Assembly (NCBI GenBank): GCA_965205385.1
Contig: CBDBGS010000008.1
Location: 1,054,001 to 1,118,000 of the forward strand
Direction: 5' to 3'
DNA: 64,000 nt
Source of the DNA: CATOSP01 sp965205385
Lineage (GTDB): Bacteria; Chloroflexota; Dehalococcoidia; Lucifugimonadales; UBA3495
In this document: positions 9,042-17,898 of the stretch, piece after piece
Layout: each line of letters opens with the position of its first letter
Numbering within the stretch: the stretch's first letter is position 1
The notes under the pieces: generated by a model
Seen by the model: only the letters and a program-made list of their open reading frames with translations
Databases searched by the model: none
What the model was told of the DNA's origin: nothing
Program-made: the position numbers and the translations under genes

Positions 9042-10388
9042 TTAGTAGATTGGAGTGTCAGGGGACACGGCTTCGAGCCGCGCCTTGACCGATTGCAGGA
9101 ACGCACCCGACTCCGATCCGTCGTTTATGCGATGGTCGAACGAAAGGCAAAGGTTCATCATCGAGCGGATCGCTATGGCGTCGTCGCGGACCACAGGCCG
9201 CTTTTGAATCGCTTCGGTAGTGAGTATAGCCGCCTGTGGGTGGTTGATTATCGGATAGGAAACGACTGAGCCCAACGCGCCGGTGTTGTTGAGTGTGAAC
9301 GTACCATTTTGCACGTCGTCCACGATCAGCTTGTTTTGCCTGGCGCGCAGCGTAAGGTCCCGGGCGGCGGCTGCCAAGCCGGCGATGCTGAGGCGATCGG
9401 CGTCGTGGATTACTGGGACGATAAGCCCTGCCGTGGCCGCGACCGCTACACCGAGGTTGATCCGGCGTTTCAGGATGATCTTGTCCCCACTCCAAGACGC
9501 GTTAAGGGTCCGGTGTTCTTTCAGGGATTCCACCACGGCCTTGATGATGAAGGGAAGGTAGGTCAATTCGACCCCTTCCCGCTGCTCGAACGCGGACCTG
9601 ATCTGACCTCGCAGAGCGACTATCCCAGTGACATCCACCTCGACGGAGCTCCAGGCATGGGGTATCTGGGTAACGCTCTTGACCATGGCCTCGGCGATCA
9701 TCCGCCGAACAGGGGTTAACGGCACGTGTTCTTCGTCTACCGCGGAGCTTTCCGCCGGAGGAGTTGGAGGTATGGCGGGTCTTTGCACCGTCGCAGGGGC
9801 AACTGGGGCCGAGGGTTGGGACCCGCCCTCGATGTACCTGAGCAGATCGTCCCTGGTGATTCTGCCTCCCATACCCGTGCCCGGCACACGGGAAAGGTCC
9901 ACGCTATGTTCGCTGGCCAAGCGGCGGACGGCGGGGGAGTGGCGCGCCGTCTCTCTTGAACTGGATGGTGGGGCCTGTTGAGCTTCCAGGGCTTCGGGAG
10001 CGTCCGCGCCACCGCCGGTTGGGCCGACCGGGGCCACATCGCGGAGCAAGTAGCCGGTTGTGCCGGCGTGCTGGGGAGAGTTCGCAGCCGAGGGTTGGGA
10101 TGGACTGGCGGGTTGGCCTTGCGCCGCTGAAGGAGTGGACCCAACCGGCTCGTTGGTCTCGACCTCGGCGATCGGCGCCCCCATTGGCAGGGTCTCCCCC
10201 TCTTCGGCTAGGACGCGCAGCAGCGACCCAGATACGGGGGATGGGACCTCCATCGTGACCTTGTCGGTGATGACCTCGACCAGTGGTTCGAACCTGGCAA
10301 TCGACTCGCCTGGCTGCTTGAGCCACTTGCCGATGGTGCCTTCGACGACGGACTCACCTACATGGGGAAGCTCAATGGTTACGGGCAA
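9042..10388 (-). CDS. Dihydrolipoamide acyltransferase (E2) of a branched-chain-type 2-oxo acid dehydrogenase
   Basis: A 448-residue E2. Residues 1-77 form one lipoyl domain with the modified lysine in EVITDKVTMEVPSP (K43). A Pro/Ala/Gln-rich linker follows. A peripheral-subunit binding domain lies near 153-190 (SPAVRRLASEHSVDLSRVPG). The catalytic domain ends in SFDHRINDGSESGAFLQSV (H419, D423). The start is TTG at 10388 behind AGGTGG. LGSVVSYPIINHPQAAILTT resembles E2 of branched-chain complexes more than pyruvate complexes. It transfers the acyl group from E1 to CoA. E1beta lies 17 nt upstream and lipB follows. Confidence 0.94.
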   Translation of the reverse strand: MPVTIELPHVGESVVEGTIGKWLKQPGESIARFEPLVEVITDKVTMEVPSPVSGSLLRVLAEEGETLPMGAPIAEVETNEPVGSTPSAAQGQPASPSQPSAANSPQHAGTTGYLLRDVAPVGPTGGGADAPEALEAQQAPPSSSRETARHSPAVRRLASEHSVDLSRVPGTGMGGRITRDDLLRYIEGGSQPSAPVAPATVQRPAIPPTPPAESSAVDEEHVPLTPVRRMIAEAMVKSVTQIPHAWSSVEVDVTGIVALRGQIRSAFEQREGVELTYLPFIIKAVVESLKEHRTLNASWSGDKIILKRRINLGVAVAATAGLIVPVIHDADRLSIAGLAAAARDLTLRARQNKLIVDDVQNGTFTLNNTGALGSVVSYPIINHPQAAILTTEAIQKRPVVRDDAIAIRSMMNLCLSFDHRINDGSESGAFLQSVKARLEAVSPDTPIY

Positions 10389-10405
10389 GGTCCAGCCACC
10401 TGTCC

Positions 10406-11389
10406 TTAGTACGCAGCTTGCTTGCGCAGCGCTTCGGCAATCTTCTCAGTGTTTGGCATATACGCGTCTTCGAGGCTTTGGGCGAAGGGCATGGTGGGAA
10501 CGTCCGGGCCGCAGACCCGTGTAATCGGCCCGTCCAGGTACTCGAAAGCCTCGTCCGCCGCGAGGGCGGCAATTTCGGCTCCCACGCCTCCGGTGATGTT
10601 GTCCTCGTGGACGATCATCAGTTTACCGGTCTTTTTCACTGACTCCAGCACCGTATCCTTGTCCAGTGGACAGAGGCTCCGCAAATCAACTACTTCGACG
10701 TCAATTCCTTCCCTGGCCACCAGTTCCGCGGCCTCCAGGCAGTAATGGAGCATCAAGCCATAGGTTGCCACGGTGATTCCGCTGCCCTGTCTCTTGATGT
10801 CGGCGTCACCAAGGGGAAGGGTGTAAGGATCGTCGGGGACCTCACCCCTGACCAGCCGGTAGGTCTTCTTATGCTCCAAGAACACAACCGGACTGTTGTC
10901 GCGGATGGCGGATTTGAGCAATCCCTTGGCGTCATAAGGAGTCCCAGGGACGATCACCTTGAGGCCGGGGGTGTGGAAGAAAAGCGACTCGACGTTCTGG
11001 GAGTGGAACAGCCCGCCCCGTATCCCTCCGCCGTAGGGTACCCGCACCACCATCGGGACCTGCAACGCGCCGTTGCTCCCGTAGCAGGCCCGGGCGGCCT
11101 CGCCGACAAGCTGGTTTATGGTGGGCCAGATGAAGTCGGAGAACTGGACTTCCGGTATGGGCCGCAGCCCCCGGAACGCGCACCCCAATGCCATACCGAC
11201 AATGGACGCTTCCGCCAAGGGAGTGTCGATCACTCGTTCCTCGCCGAAGTCGTCGATGAGGCCCTGGGTGGCGAGGAAGACTCCTCCCCGACGTCCGATG
11301 TCCTCACCCATTACGAACACGGATGGGTCGCGGCGCATCTCTTCGCGCAGCCCGTCCCGAATCGCTTCTATTACGCTTTTCTCAGCCAT
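10406..11389 (-). CDS. 2-oxo acid dehydrogenase E1 component, beta subunit
   Basis: A 327-residue transketolase-like protein. VFVMGEDIGRRGGVFLATQGL, TPLAEASIVGMALGCAFRGLRPIPEVQFSDF and RVPYGGGIRGGLFHSQNVES match E1beta of branched-chain and pyruvate dehydrogenases, including the conserved His of the HSQ stretch. With E1alpha it forms the alpha2beta2 thiamine-diphosphate decarboxylase that feeds E2. It begins 8 nt after the E1alpha stop behind AGGGA, so the two are probably coupled. No gene for E3 (dihydrolipoamide dehydrogenase) is present in the window. Confidence 0.95.
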   Translation of the reverse strand: MAEKSVIEAIRDGLREEMRRDPSVFVMGEDIGRRGGVFLATQGLIDDFGEERVIDTPLAEASIVGMALGCAFRGLRPIPEVQFSDFIWPTINQLVGEAARACYGSNGALQVPMVVRVPYGGGIRGGLFHSQNVESLFFHTPGLKVIVPGTPYDAKGLLKSAIRDNSPVVFLEHKKTYRLVRGEVPDDPYTLPLGDADIKRQGSGITVATYGLMLHYCLEAAELVAREGIDVEVVDLRSLCPLDKDTVLESVKKTGKLMIVHEDNITGGVGAEIAALAADEAFEYLDGPITRVCGPDVPTMPFAQSLEDAYMPNTEKIAEALRKQAAY

Positions 11390-11397
11390 GGGTCCCT

Positions 11398-12447
11398 CTA
11401 GGGGGCGTAGATCGAGTCGAACAGGGTCGACACGTCTGGAGGGCTGGCGGACTCGGCTTCGTCGGTGGCTTGGTCCACGATTCGGAGGGCTTCGGCCTTG
11501 ATCTCTTCCACACGGTCTGCCGTGAGAAAACCCCGTTCCACCATGTAGGCCCCGAGCCGTAAAACGGGGTCACGGTTCCGGACATCCTCAAGCTCTTCGG
11601 GAGGGCGATAGCGGCGGTCATCGTCATCCGTGGTATGTGGCATTAACCGCTCGACCTTCATCTCCAGCAGGACCGGCCCCTGATTGCGGGCGTACCCAAT
11701 GGCCTCCCTGGTTGCGGTATAGACCTCAAGCATGTCCAGCCCATCGACTACTATTCCGGGAAAGCCGTAGCTGGCCGCGCGAGAGGCCACGTCGTCCACG
11801 GCCATCTGGCGGCGTTGAGGTACCGAGATGGCGTAATGGTTGTTTTCGCAGATGTACACAACGGGAAGCCTATGCACACCGGCGAAGTTCATCGCTTCGT
11901 GGGTCTCGCCCTGGCTGGACGCGCCGTCGCCGAAGTAGCATAGGACCACTGTGTCGTCGCCCAGCATCTTGCAAGCAAAGGCATAGCCCGTGGACTGCGT
12001 GAGGCCCGCGCCTACCACGTTGGATATCTGGATGATGTTGCGGGGGAGGTCTGCGCCCTGGAGCGGAAACTGGCGGCCGTTGCTGTACGGGTCGCCAACT
12101 TTGCCCATGAATGACAGCATAACTTGGGTGGCTGTGAGCCCGGCGGTCATTTTCAGGGCCAGGTCCCGGTAGTAGGGGAAAAGGAAAGTGCGGCCATCCT
12201 TTTGCGCCGCCAAGAGACTACCTATCTCGGCTGCTTCGTGACCCTGGGATGAGGCGGCGATTGGCACCTTCCCCTGCCGGTTCAGGGCCCAAATGCGCTC
12301 GTCCATCGTCCGGGCCAACACCGTCTTGGTGTAAGTGTCTATCAGGTCTTCTGGGGATAGCCCTTGGGGCAAGGAAATATCCGGTTCAGCCACGCTGGCG
12401 CGGGCGTCACCGGGAATTTCGGAGCTGGATTCCCCACTTTGGGCCAT
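11398..12447 (-). CDS. 2-oxo acid dehydrogenase E1 component, alpha subunit (branched-chain type)
   Basis: A 349-residue thiamine-diphosphate subunit. The TPP/Mg motif runs from GDGASSQGETHEAMNFAG to ENNHYAIS. RLMPHTTDDDDRRYRPPEEL corresponds to the phosphorylation-loop region and resembles the HSTSDD loop of branched-chain E1alpha. I chose the ATG at 12447 because GAGAGG stands 6-7 nt before it and the 74 upstream residues in the open frame are not conserved. It is the first gene of the E1alpha-E1beta-E2-lipB operon, whose probable role is oxidative decarboxylation of branched 2-oxo acids to acyl-CoA. Confidence 0.93.
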   Translation of the reverse strand: MAQSGESSSEIPGDARASVAEPDISLPQGLSPEDLIDTYTKTVLARTMDERIWALNRQGKVPIAASSQGHEAAEIGSLLAAQKDGRTFLFPYYRDLALKMTAGLTATQVMLSFMGKVGDPYSNGRQFPLQGADLPRNIIQISNVVGAGLTQSTGYAFACKMLGDDTVVLCYFGDGASSQGETHEAMNFAGVHRLPVVYICENNHYAISVPQRRQMAVDDVASRAASYGFPGIVVDGLDMLEVYTATREAIGYARNQGPVLLEMKVERLMPHTTDDDDRRYRPPEELEDVRNRDPVLRLGAYMVERGFLTADRVEEIKAEALRIVDQATDEAESASPPDVSTLFDSIYAP

Positions 12448-12480
12448 GGTAAACCTCTCGACCGGCCGACGATGTCCGCA

Positions 12481-12509
12481 ATTATATACGTCAGTCGTGA
12501 GAGCCGCAA
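12481..12509 (-). promoter_or_regulatory. Promoter candidate for the E1alpha operon
   Basis: On the minus strand TATAAT (12481-12486) is perfect. TTGCGG (12504-12509) stands 17 bp upstream and is a weak -35 (3 of 6). It lies 34 nt before the E1alpha ATG. Confidence 0.45.
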
Positions 12510-12630
12510 ACGGTCCTGGCGGCCGTCGTAACGGGGGTACCCACCCCACCCTCGAGACGTGCCCACGGCGGCGCAGATACCAGGCACGAATTGAGCCCGC
12601 AAAAGTCGAAAATATTCGGCCAGTTTCGCA

Positions 12631-12660
12631 TTGACAACATCCCGGAATCCTTGCTAATTT
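12631..12660 (+). promoter_or_regulatory. Promoter candidate for dnaA
   Basis: TTGACA (12631-12636) and TAATTT (12655-12660) are spaced by 18 bp on the plus strand. Transcription would start near 12667, leaving a leader of about 275 nt that contains the GGACC inverted repeat and the paired GGGTTGGACC repeats. Confidence 0.5.
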
Positions 12661-12775
12661 GCCGCGCATAGCATGGTGAGGGCGTTGGCGGTGGTCGGGT
12701 CTGCTACAAGGATTTCCGGGCGGGTCTAACGCGTTTTAGGCCCGTCCCGGACCGTTTGGTCCACCCTGTCATTGA

Positions 12776-12826
12776 CGGGTTGGACCCTCGATTTTTGACA
12801 TAAACATTTGCCGGGTTGGACCTCGA
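12776..12826 (+). repeat. Two direct repeats CGGGTTGGACC(C)TCGA upstream of dnaA
   Basis: The copies at 12776-12791 and 12812-12826 differ by one C and start 36 bp apart, roughly three and a half helical turns. They lie in the dnaA leader next to the GGACC hairpin. A protein-binding role, for control of dnaA or initiation, is possible but not shown. Confidence 0.5.
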
Positions 12827-12942
12827 CCCTTACCAGAACAGGTTGACGCTTCGGAGCATATCTATGATCGGCATGTTCTAGCAGTCCAGCCCGCCTACTC
12901 TGTCGCCGAGGGGAGGGACTCGGCTGCTCAATCGGGGGATGT

Positions 12943-14319
12943 GTGGACATGTCCGAATTATCTACCAAGGAAGTCTGGAGGGCTGTATTAGGGGAGCTAC
13001 AACTACAGGTCCCCAAGCCGACTTTCGAGACCTGGCTAAAGAGGACCCAAGGAATCTCGTATAACGACAGCACCTTCGTAGTGGGTGCGCCAACGCCGTT
13101 CGCCGTGGAGTGGCTTGAGCGGCGCCAATACCATGCGATCCAGACGATAGTCGAAAAGGTGACCCAGCGGCCCTTGGTAGTGCAGTTCCAGGTGCTGGGC
13201 AACCAGGGACCAGCTGGGAGCGGCCACTACGAGGATGGGACCTGGGAGGAACGATACTGGGAGGCCACCGACGAGCGGCGTCCCGTTTACACCAGCGCGG
13301 CGAGGCCAAATCTCAATCTGAGATATACTTTCGATTCGTTTGTCATCGGGTCTTCGAACCAGTTCGCTTACAACGCGGCGAAGGCCGTGGCCGACGCTCC
13401 CGGTGACTCATGGAACCCGCTGTTCCTGTATTCCGGAGTCGGGCTGGGTAAGACCCACTTGCTGCATGCCATAGGCCACGTCTGCGCCAGCAGGGGCAAG
13501 TCGACCCGGTACGTTACGTCCGAGCAGTTTACCAATGAGTTCATCTCGTCCATCAGCACGAGGACAACCGAGGAATTCCGAGATCGGTATCGTAGCCTCG
13601 AGGTGCTGTTGATTGACGACGTTCAGTTTCTCAGTGGCAAGGAGCAGACCCATGAGAGCTTCTTCCACACATTCAACGACCTGCATGCTTCGGGCAACCA
13701 GGTGGTGATCAGCTCGGATAGGCCGCCACATGGTTTAACTCTGCTGGAAGACCGGCTCCGTTCCAGGTTCCAATGGGGGCTCACGGCCGACATCCAGGTC
13801 CCTGACCTTGAAACACGCATGGCGATACTTTCGTCCAAGTCGCGTGACATGGGGGTCAGGGTCGACGACAGCATCCTCGAACTGATAGCCAAACGGGTGC
13901 GCCGGAGTGTTCGCGACCTGGAGGGAAGCTTGAACAGGATGGTCGCGGAATCCCAGCTCATGAACGTTCCGATCACGGTGCAAAACGCGACCCGGATACT
14001 TGAAGATGCGAGGCCGGAAGACAGCCGCCAGTCCATCAATCCCGAGGACATTTTGGAAGCCGTGGCCAGATGTTACGGCCTGACGCCGAACGTCCTGATC
14101 GCCCGGGGACGGACCAGGAAGGTCTCGCGGGCTCGTCAAGTGGCTATGTACCTGCTGATCAACGAGTTGGAGATGTCCCCAACGCAGGTTGGGAGGTTCC
14201 TGGGAGGCCGTGACCACGCTACCATCATCCATGGGGCGGGCAAGATCAACGGCGAGATCAACGAGGACATGGACTTGAGGCAAGAGGTGATCGACATCAA
14301 AGAGGACATGTTTTCGTGA
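12943..14319 (+). CDS. dnaA: Chromosomal replication initiator protein DnaA
   Basis: A 458-residue AAA+ initiator. Domain I covers about 1-85. Domain III carries Walker A GVGLGKT near 165-171, Walker B LLIDDVQFL and the arginine-finger region SRFQWGLTADIQ. Domain IV has the DNA-binding signature GRDHATIIHGAGKI. The start may be GTG 12943 or ATG 12949; GGGGG at 12934-12938 serves either. The neighbours are unusual: dnaN, recF, gyrB and rpmH do not follow, and the next gene is thiI. The protein opens the origin and autoregulates its gene in most bacteria. Confidence 0.97.
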   Translation: MDMSELSTKEVWRAVLGELQLQVPKPTFETWLKRTQGISYNDSTFVVGAPTPFAVEWLERRQYHAIQTIVEKVTQRPLVVQFQVLGNQGPAGSGHYEDGTWEERYWEATDERRPVYTSAARPNLNLRYTFDSFVIGSSNQFAYNAAKAVADAPGDSWNPLFLYSGVGLGKTHLLHAIGHVCASRGKSTRYVTSEQFTNEFISSISTRTTEEFRDRYRSLEVLLIDDVQFLSGKEQTHESFFHTFNDLHASGNQVVISSDRPPHGLTLLEDRLRSRFQWGLTADIQVPDLETRMAILSSKSRDMGVRVDDSILELIAKRVRRSVRDLEGSLNRMVAESQLMNVPITVQNATRILEDARPEDSRQSINPEDILEAVARCYGLTPNVLIARGRTRKVSRARQVAMYLLINELEMSPTQVGRFLGGRDHATIIHGAGKINGEINEDMDLRQEVIDIKEDMFS

Positions 14320-14534
14320 CAGGGACCGTTTTCCAAGTCGAGCTTGGCCGTTTCTTGCGTGGTGGTTGACGGAATCAATCCGGATTCGAAATAGCCCCAT
14401 TTCGCAAAATAGGGACTGTCCATCGCCTGCCGGGTCGGTGGGGGTAACTCCGGTGCTGTATTTAGGTGGGGCTTTGGCTCGTTTCCGGCGTGCCTTCTCT
14501 TTCGGTCTCCCAATTGGAGTAGAATAGGCCCCAC

Positions 14535-15719
14535 ATGGAAACCCACGTCATAGTAAAGACCCACGAACTTGCCCTTAAAGGCAAGAACCGTCCCTGGTTC
14601 ATGCGGATTTTGGTGGAAAACCTGCGCTCCGCCACCCGGGGAACGGGTGTGGCGAGGGTGTGGCAAGGTCAGATGATGGTGGGTCTTACGCTGGAGAACG
14701 AGGACGCCTGGCCATTGGTCAGACGTCAGGTCCAGGACTGTTTCGGCGTGGCCAAATTTTACAAGAGCTACTCCGCTCCCTGGGACTTGGACAAGGTCAA
14801 AGGGATGTTGGCCTCCCACCTGAAAGAGTTCGAGTTTGAGTCCTTTAGGATTACCACCAACCGGGCGGACAAGCGGTATCCCATGACGTCCGAAGCGATC
14901 AACCGGGATGTGGGCCAATACGTTAAAGACCTGACCGGCGCACGAGTGGACCTGACACGTCCTGGGCTTCAGATTTTCCTGGAAGTGCTGCCCAAGGAAA
15001 TTCTGGTCTACTTCGACGAGGTAAAGGGCTACGGAGGGTTGCCCGTTGGGGTCAGCGGCCTGGTGTCGGCGATGCTGTCGGGTGGCATCGACTCTCCGGT
15101 TGCGGCCTGGCAAATGATGAAGCGGGGATGCCGGGTCCATTTCGTCCACTTCCACAGCTACCCCCTGGTCGACAGGTCGTCCATCGAAAAGGCGGGTGAA
15201 TTGGCCCAGATGCTCACCCGGCATCAATTCAGTTCCCATCTCTCTCTTGTCCCAATGGGCGAAGCGCAGAAGCAGATTATCCTCGCCACACCCCCAGCCT
15301 ACCGGGTTATCCTCTACCGGCGTTTCATGATGAGGGTAACCGAGGCCCTGGCCCGGAAAAGAGGGGCGAAGGCAATTATCACCGGCGAGAGCTGCGGACA
15401 GGTAAGCTCTCAAACCCTTGACAACCTGGCCGCCATTGACGTAGTAGCCAACATGCCCGTGCTCAGGCCTCTTATAGGCTTTAACAAGGAAGAGATCATC
15501 AACGTGGCCCGAGACCTGGGGACCTTCCCCATCTCGATTTTGCCAGACCAGGACTGCTGTTCCCTCTTCGTGCCCCGGCACCCAGAGACCCACGCCAAGC
15601 TGGAGACCGTCGCCCGGCTTGAATCGGTGCTTCCGATGCAGGAGTTGGTCCAGCAGGCTTTGGAAAACACCGAAGCCCGAGACTTTGCCTCTGAATTGGC
15701 GGAAGCGTCCGCCCGGTAA
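14535..15719 (+). CDS. thiI: tRNA 4-thiouridine synthetase ThiI
   Basis: A 394-residue enzyme for s4U8 in tRNA and, in many organisms, sulfur supply to thiamine. The N-terminal ferredoxin-like/THUMP part (1-165) contains THELALKGKNRPWF. The PP-loop LSGGIDSPVAAW (about 181-192) binds ATP, and DQDCCSLFVPRHPETHA is the conserved C-terminal cysteine motif. There is no rhodanese extension, so the persulfide must come from another protein. TAGAAT at 14520-14525 lies 9 nt before the ATG and no ribosome-binding site is evident, so the mRNA may be nearly leaderless. Confidence 0.95.
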   Translation: METHVIVKTHELALKGKNRPWFMRILVENLRSATRGTGVARVWQGQMMVGLTLENEDAWPLVRRQVQDCFGVAKFYKSYSAPWDLDKVKGMLASHLKEFEFESFRITTNRADKRYPMTSEAINRDVGQYVKDLTGARVDLTRPGLQIFLEVLPKEILVYFDEVKGYGGLPVGVSGLVSAMLSGGIDSPVAAWQMMKRGCRVHFVHFHSYPLVDRSSIEKAGELAQMLTRHQFSSHLSLVPMGEAQKQIILATPPAYRVILYRRFMMRVTEALARKRGAKAIITGESCGQVSSQTLDNLAAIDVVANMPVLRPLIGFNKEEIINVARDLGTFPISILPDQDCCSLFVPRHPETHAKLETVARLESVLPMQELVQQALENTEARDFASELAEASAR

Positions 15720-15743
15720 CCGGCGGGACTGGGGCTTAGGATT

Positions 15744-16805
15744 CTGGACGAGCAACGCCTGCTTGGAGACCTGCTACGGGGAGTCTCCAGGAGCTTCTAT
15801 CTTACCTTGAGGGCGCTCCCCGAGGACCTGCGCAGGCCGGTTGGGCTGGCCTACTTGCTGGCGAGAGCGGCGGACACCATTGCCGATAGCCGCCTGGTGG
15901 ACCCGGAACTGCGACTGACCTACCTGCTGAAGTTCCGCGACCAGACCGCCGGGCCCGCCAATTCGGACGATCTTCGTGAGATCGGGGAGGCGGTAGCGGG
16001 TTACCAAGAATTGTCCTTTGAACGGGAACTGCTTATGGTGTTGCCTCAGGCGTTCGACTTGTTGGAGGGCACTCGCGAACCGGACCGGGGCATGGTGCGC
16101 GGGGTTGTGGCAACGCTGACCGAGGGGATGGAATTCGACCTGAGGACATTTCCCGCCGAGGGTTCGGGGAATTTGGCCGCCCTCCCGGGCTACGGCGCGC
16201 TGGACCAATATACCTACATGGTGGCGGGCTGTGTTGGTGACTTTTGGACCCGTATCTCCATGACCCATACACCCGCCCTTGGCCATTGGGACGCCGGCCG
16301 GATGAGCGATTTGGGAGTACGCTTTGGCAAGGCGTTGCAGTTCACGAACGTGCTTCGAGACGTGCCCAAGGACCTTCGGTTGGGGAGGTGCTACCTGCCG
16401 GAAGTCTGGCTAACAAACGCCGGGCTGACTCCCGGAGATCTTCTAAACCCTTCCACCGCCCCGCGGGCGAGACCCGTTCTCGTAAAGGGGGTGGAGAGGG
16501 CTATGGAACATTTCGGCGCCGCCGAAGAATATGTGCTGGCTACTCCGAGGCGTTGCCTGCGGCTGAGATTAGCCGCCCTATGGCCGGCGCTTATCGGCCT
16601 GGCAACTCTGGCGCGGCTGGTGCGGAACGATAGCTGGCTTGACCCCGGGACACCTTCCAGGGTCACGCGGGGCTGGGTGTACCGGATGATGGCCAAGTCG
16701 TGGGTTTGCGGCCGGTCAGACACGCTGCTTAGGGCTTGGATTGGCGGTCTTCGGCGACAGGTCCAGGCCGGCCTTGATTCTCCGGAGTCGAGAACCGCCG
16801 GGTGA
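15744..16805 (+). CDS. Squalene/phytoene synthase family protein with non-canonical start
   Basis: A trans-prenyl head-to-head synthase. The first Asp-rich motif is ARAADTIADSRLVD and the second is NVLRDVPKDLRLGRCYLP; both bind Mg-diphosphate. The conserved N-terminus LLGDLLRGVSRSFYLTLRAL lies upstream of the first canonical start, TTG at 15807, which would cut off SRSFYLT. The frame is open back to the thiI stop at 15717-15719 but holds no ATG, GTG or TTG. ATT 15741, CTG 15744 or CTG 15729 are the candidates; I set CTG 15744, with GGGG 9 nt before it. It probably makes squalene or a C30/C40 carotenoid precursor. No hopanoid or carotenoid partner gene is nearby. Confidence 0.85.
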   Translation: MDEQRLLGDLLRGVSRSFYLTLRALPEDLRRPVGLAYLLARAADTIADSRLVDPELRLTYLLKFRDQTAGPANSDDLREIGEAVAGYQELSFERELLMVLPQAFDLLEGTREPDRGMVRGVVATLTEGMEFDLRTFPAEGSGNLAALPGYGALDQYTYMVAGCVGDFWTRISMTHTPALGHWDAGRMSDLGVRFGKALQFTNVLRDVPKDLRLGRCYLPEVWLTNAGLTPGDLLNPSTAPRARPVLVKGVERAMEHFGAAEEYVLATPRRCLRLRLAALWPALIGLATLARLVRNDSWLDPGTPSRVTRGWVYRMMAKSWVCGRSDTLLRAWIGGLRRQVQAGLDSPESRTAG

Positions 16806-16865
16806 CTCTGGACCCAGGCTGACAAGGCCGGTGTATTCGCACGGACCCTTCGGGGAGGTTAATTC

Positions 16866-17753
16866 ATGGCGGAACAGAGACGGCTTGATGGACGGGTGGC
16901 CCTGATAACCGGGGGTGGCCGGGGTATTGGGCGAGCCATTGCCCTGGCTTACGCCGCCGAGGGCGCGAGGCTCGCCCTGGCCGCCCGCACCGACACCGAG
17001 CTTCAGGAAACGGCGCGGGTCGTTTCGGAGCAGTTTGGACACGACGCATTAACCGTGGTGACCGACGTCACGTCCCGGCAGCAAGTGGAGGAAGCGGTGT
17101 CTCGGACCCTGGACAAATACGGCGTCATCGACGTGCTGGTCAACAACGCGGGCAACATCGGTCCAGTGGGCACACTCTGGGAAAACGACCCCGAGGACTG
17201 GGCACGCACAATCTCGGTGCATCTGATGGGAGTATTTTACGGTTGCCGCGCGGTGGTCCCGCTGATGTTGGAGAGGGGTTCGGGAAGGCTGATTAACATG
17301 TCAGGAGTGGGCGGCCCCAACATGTCGTCCTATGACGCCGCCAAGACTGGGATAGTTAATTTAACCGAGAACCTGGCTCTGGAATTGGCGGGGACGGCGA
17401 TCACCGTTAACGCCATCAGTCCCGGTTCCATCCACACCCGCATGTGGGAGGAGACCAGGGACCTGGCCCTGGCCATCGGCGACATGGCGACCTACGAACG
17501 GGGAGTCCAGGTAACGTCGGGTGAGGGAGCGTCTATCGAACGCGCCGCGCAACTGGCAGTCTTCCTGGGCAGCGACGACTGCGGGAGCATGTCGGGCCGG
17601 TTGATAAGGGCTTTCGCGGACAGGTTCGAGGACTTCCCGCCCAATGTGGACGAAATTATGGCCACCGATGCGTACTTGATGCGTCGCGTGGACCCCGACC
17701 GGCCATTCCCCACTTCCCAGTCCTACCCCGATCTGCCGGTGAGGGAGCCTTGA
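16866..17753 (+). CDS. SDR family NAD(P)-dependent oxidoreductase
   Basis: A classical short-chain dehydrogenase of 295 residues. TGGGRGIGRAIA binds the cofactor, NNAG stabilises the sheet, and S146, Y156 and K160 (from NMSGVGGPNMSSYDAAK) form the catalytic set. The C-terminal 50 residues extend beyond the usual fold with MATDAYLMRRVDPDRPFPTS, seen in SAR202-like paralogues as far as I recall. GGGGAGG stands before the ATG. The substrate is unknown. It is followed by a cupin and an Fe-dependent dehydrogenase on the same strand. Confidence 0.88.
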   Translation: MAEQRRLDGRVALITGGGRGIGRAIALAYAAEGARLALAARTDTELQETARVVSEQFGHDALTVVTDVTSRQQVEEAVSRTLDKYGVIDVLVNNAGNIGPVGTLWENDPEDWARTISVHLMGVFYGCRAVVPLMLERGSGRLINMSGVGGPNMSSYDAAKTGIVNLTENLALELAGTAITVNAISPGSIHTRMWEETRDLALAIGDMATYERGVQVTSGEGASIERAAQLAVFLGSDDCGSMSGRLIRAFADRFEDFPPNVDEIMATDAYLMRRVDPDRPFPTSQSYPDLPVREP

Positions 17754-17898
17754 CCGACGCATGTTCTTGGGTCAGTGGTCGGCTGTCAATGTCCGGCGGG
17801 GCCACTAGCCACCAACGTTCTTGACGCTACTCCGAATTCCTGTACCATTATCTTAAATTAGTTAACCCCTGGCCTCTCCGGCGTCTCAGGAGGAAATA

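Larger units (their letters stand above)
12448..12942. other. Divergent regulatory region between E1alpha and dnaA
   Basis: A 495-bp region with no gene. It contains promoter candidates for both directions, a perfect GGACC-GTTT-GGTCC inverted repeat (12749-12762) and two copies of CGGGTTGGACC(C)TCGA (12776-12791 and 12812-12826). I found no TTATNCACA-type DnaA box, so it cannot be called an origin from the sequence alone. Confidence 0.6.

Noticed and set aside
14136..15755. A 539-codon open frame on the minus strand opposite dnaA and thiI
   Set aside because: It lies antisense to two certain genes, has no family motif and its composition follows the shadow of the plus-strand codons.
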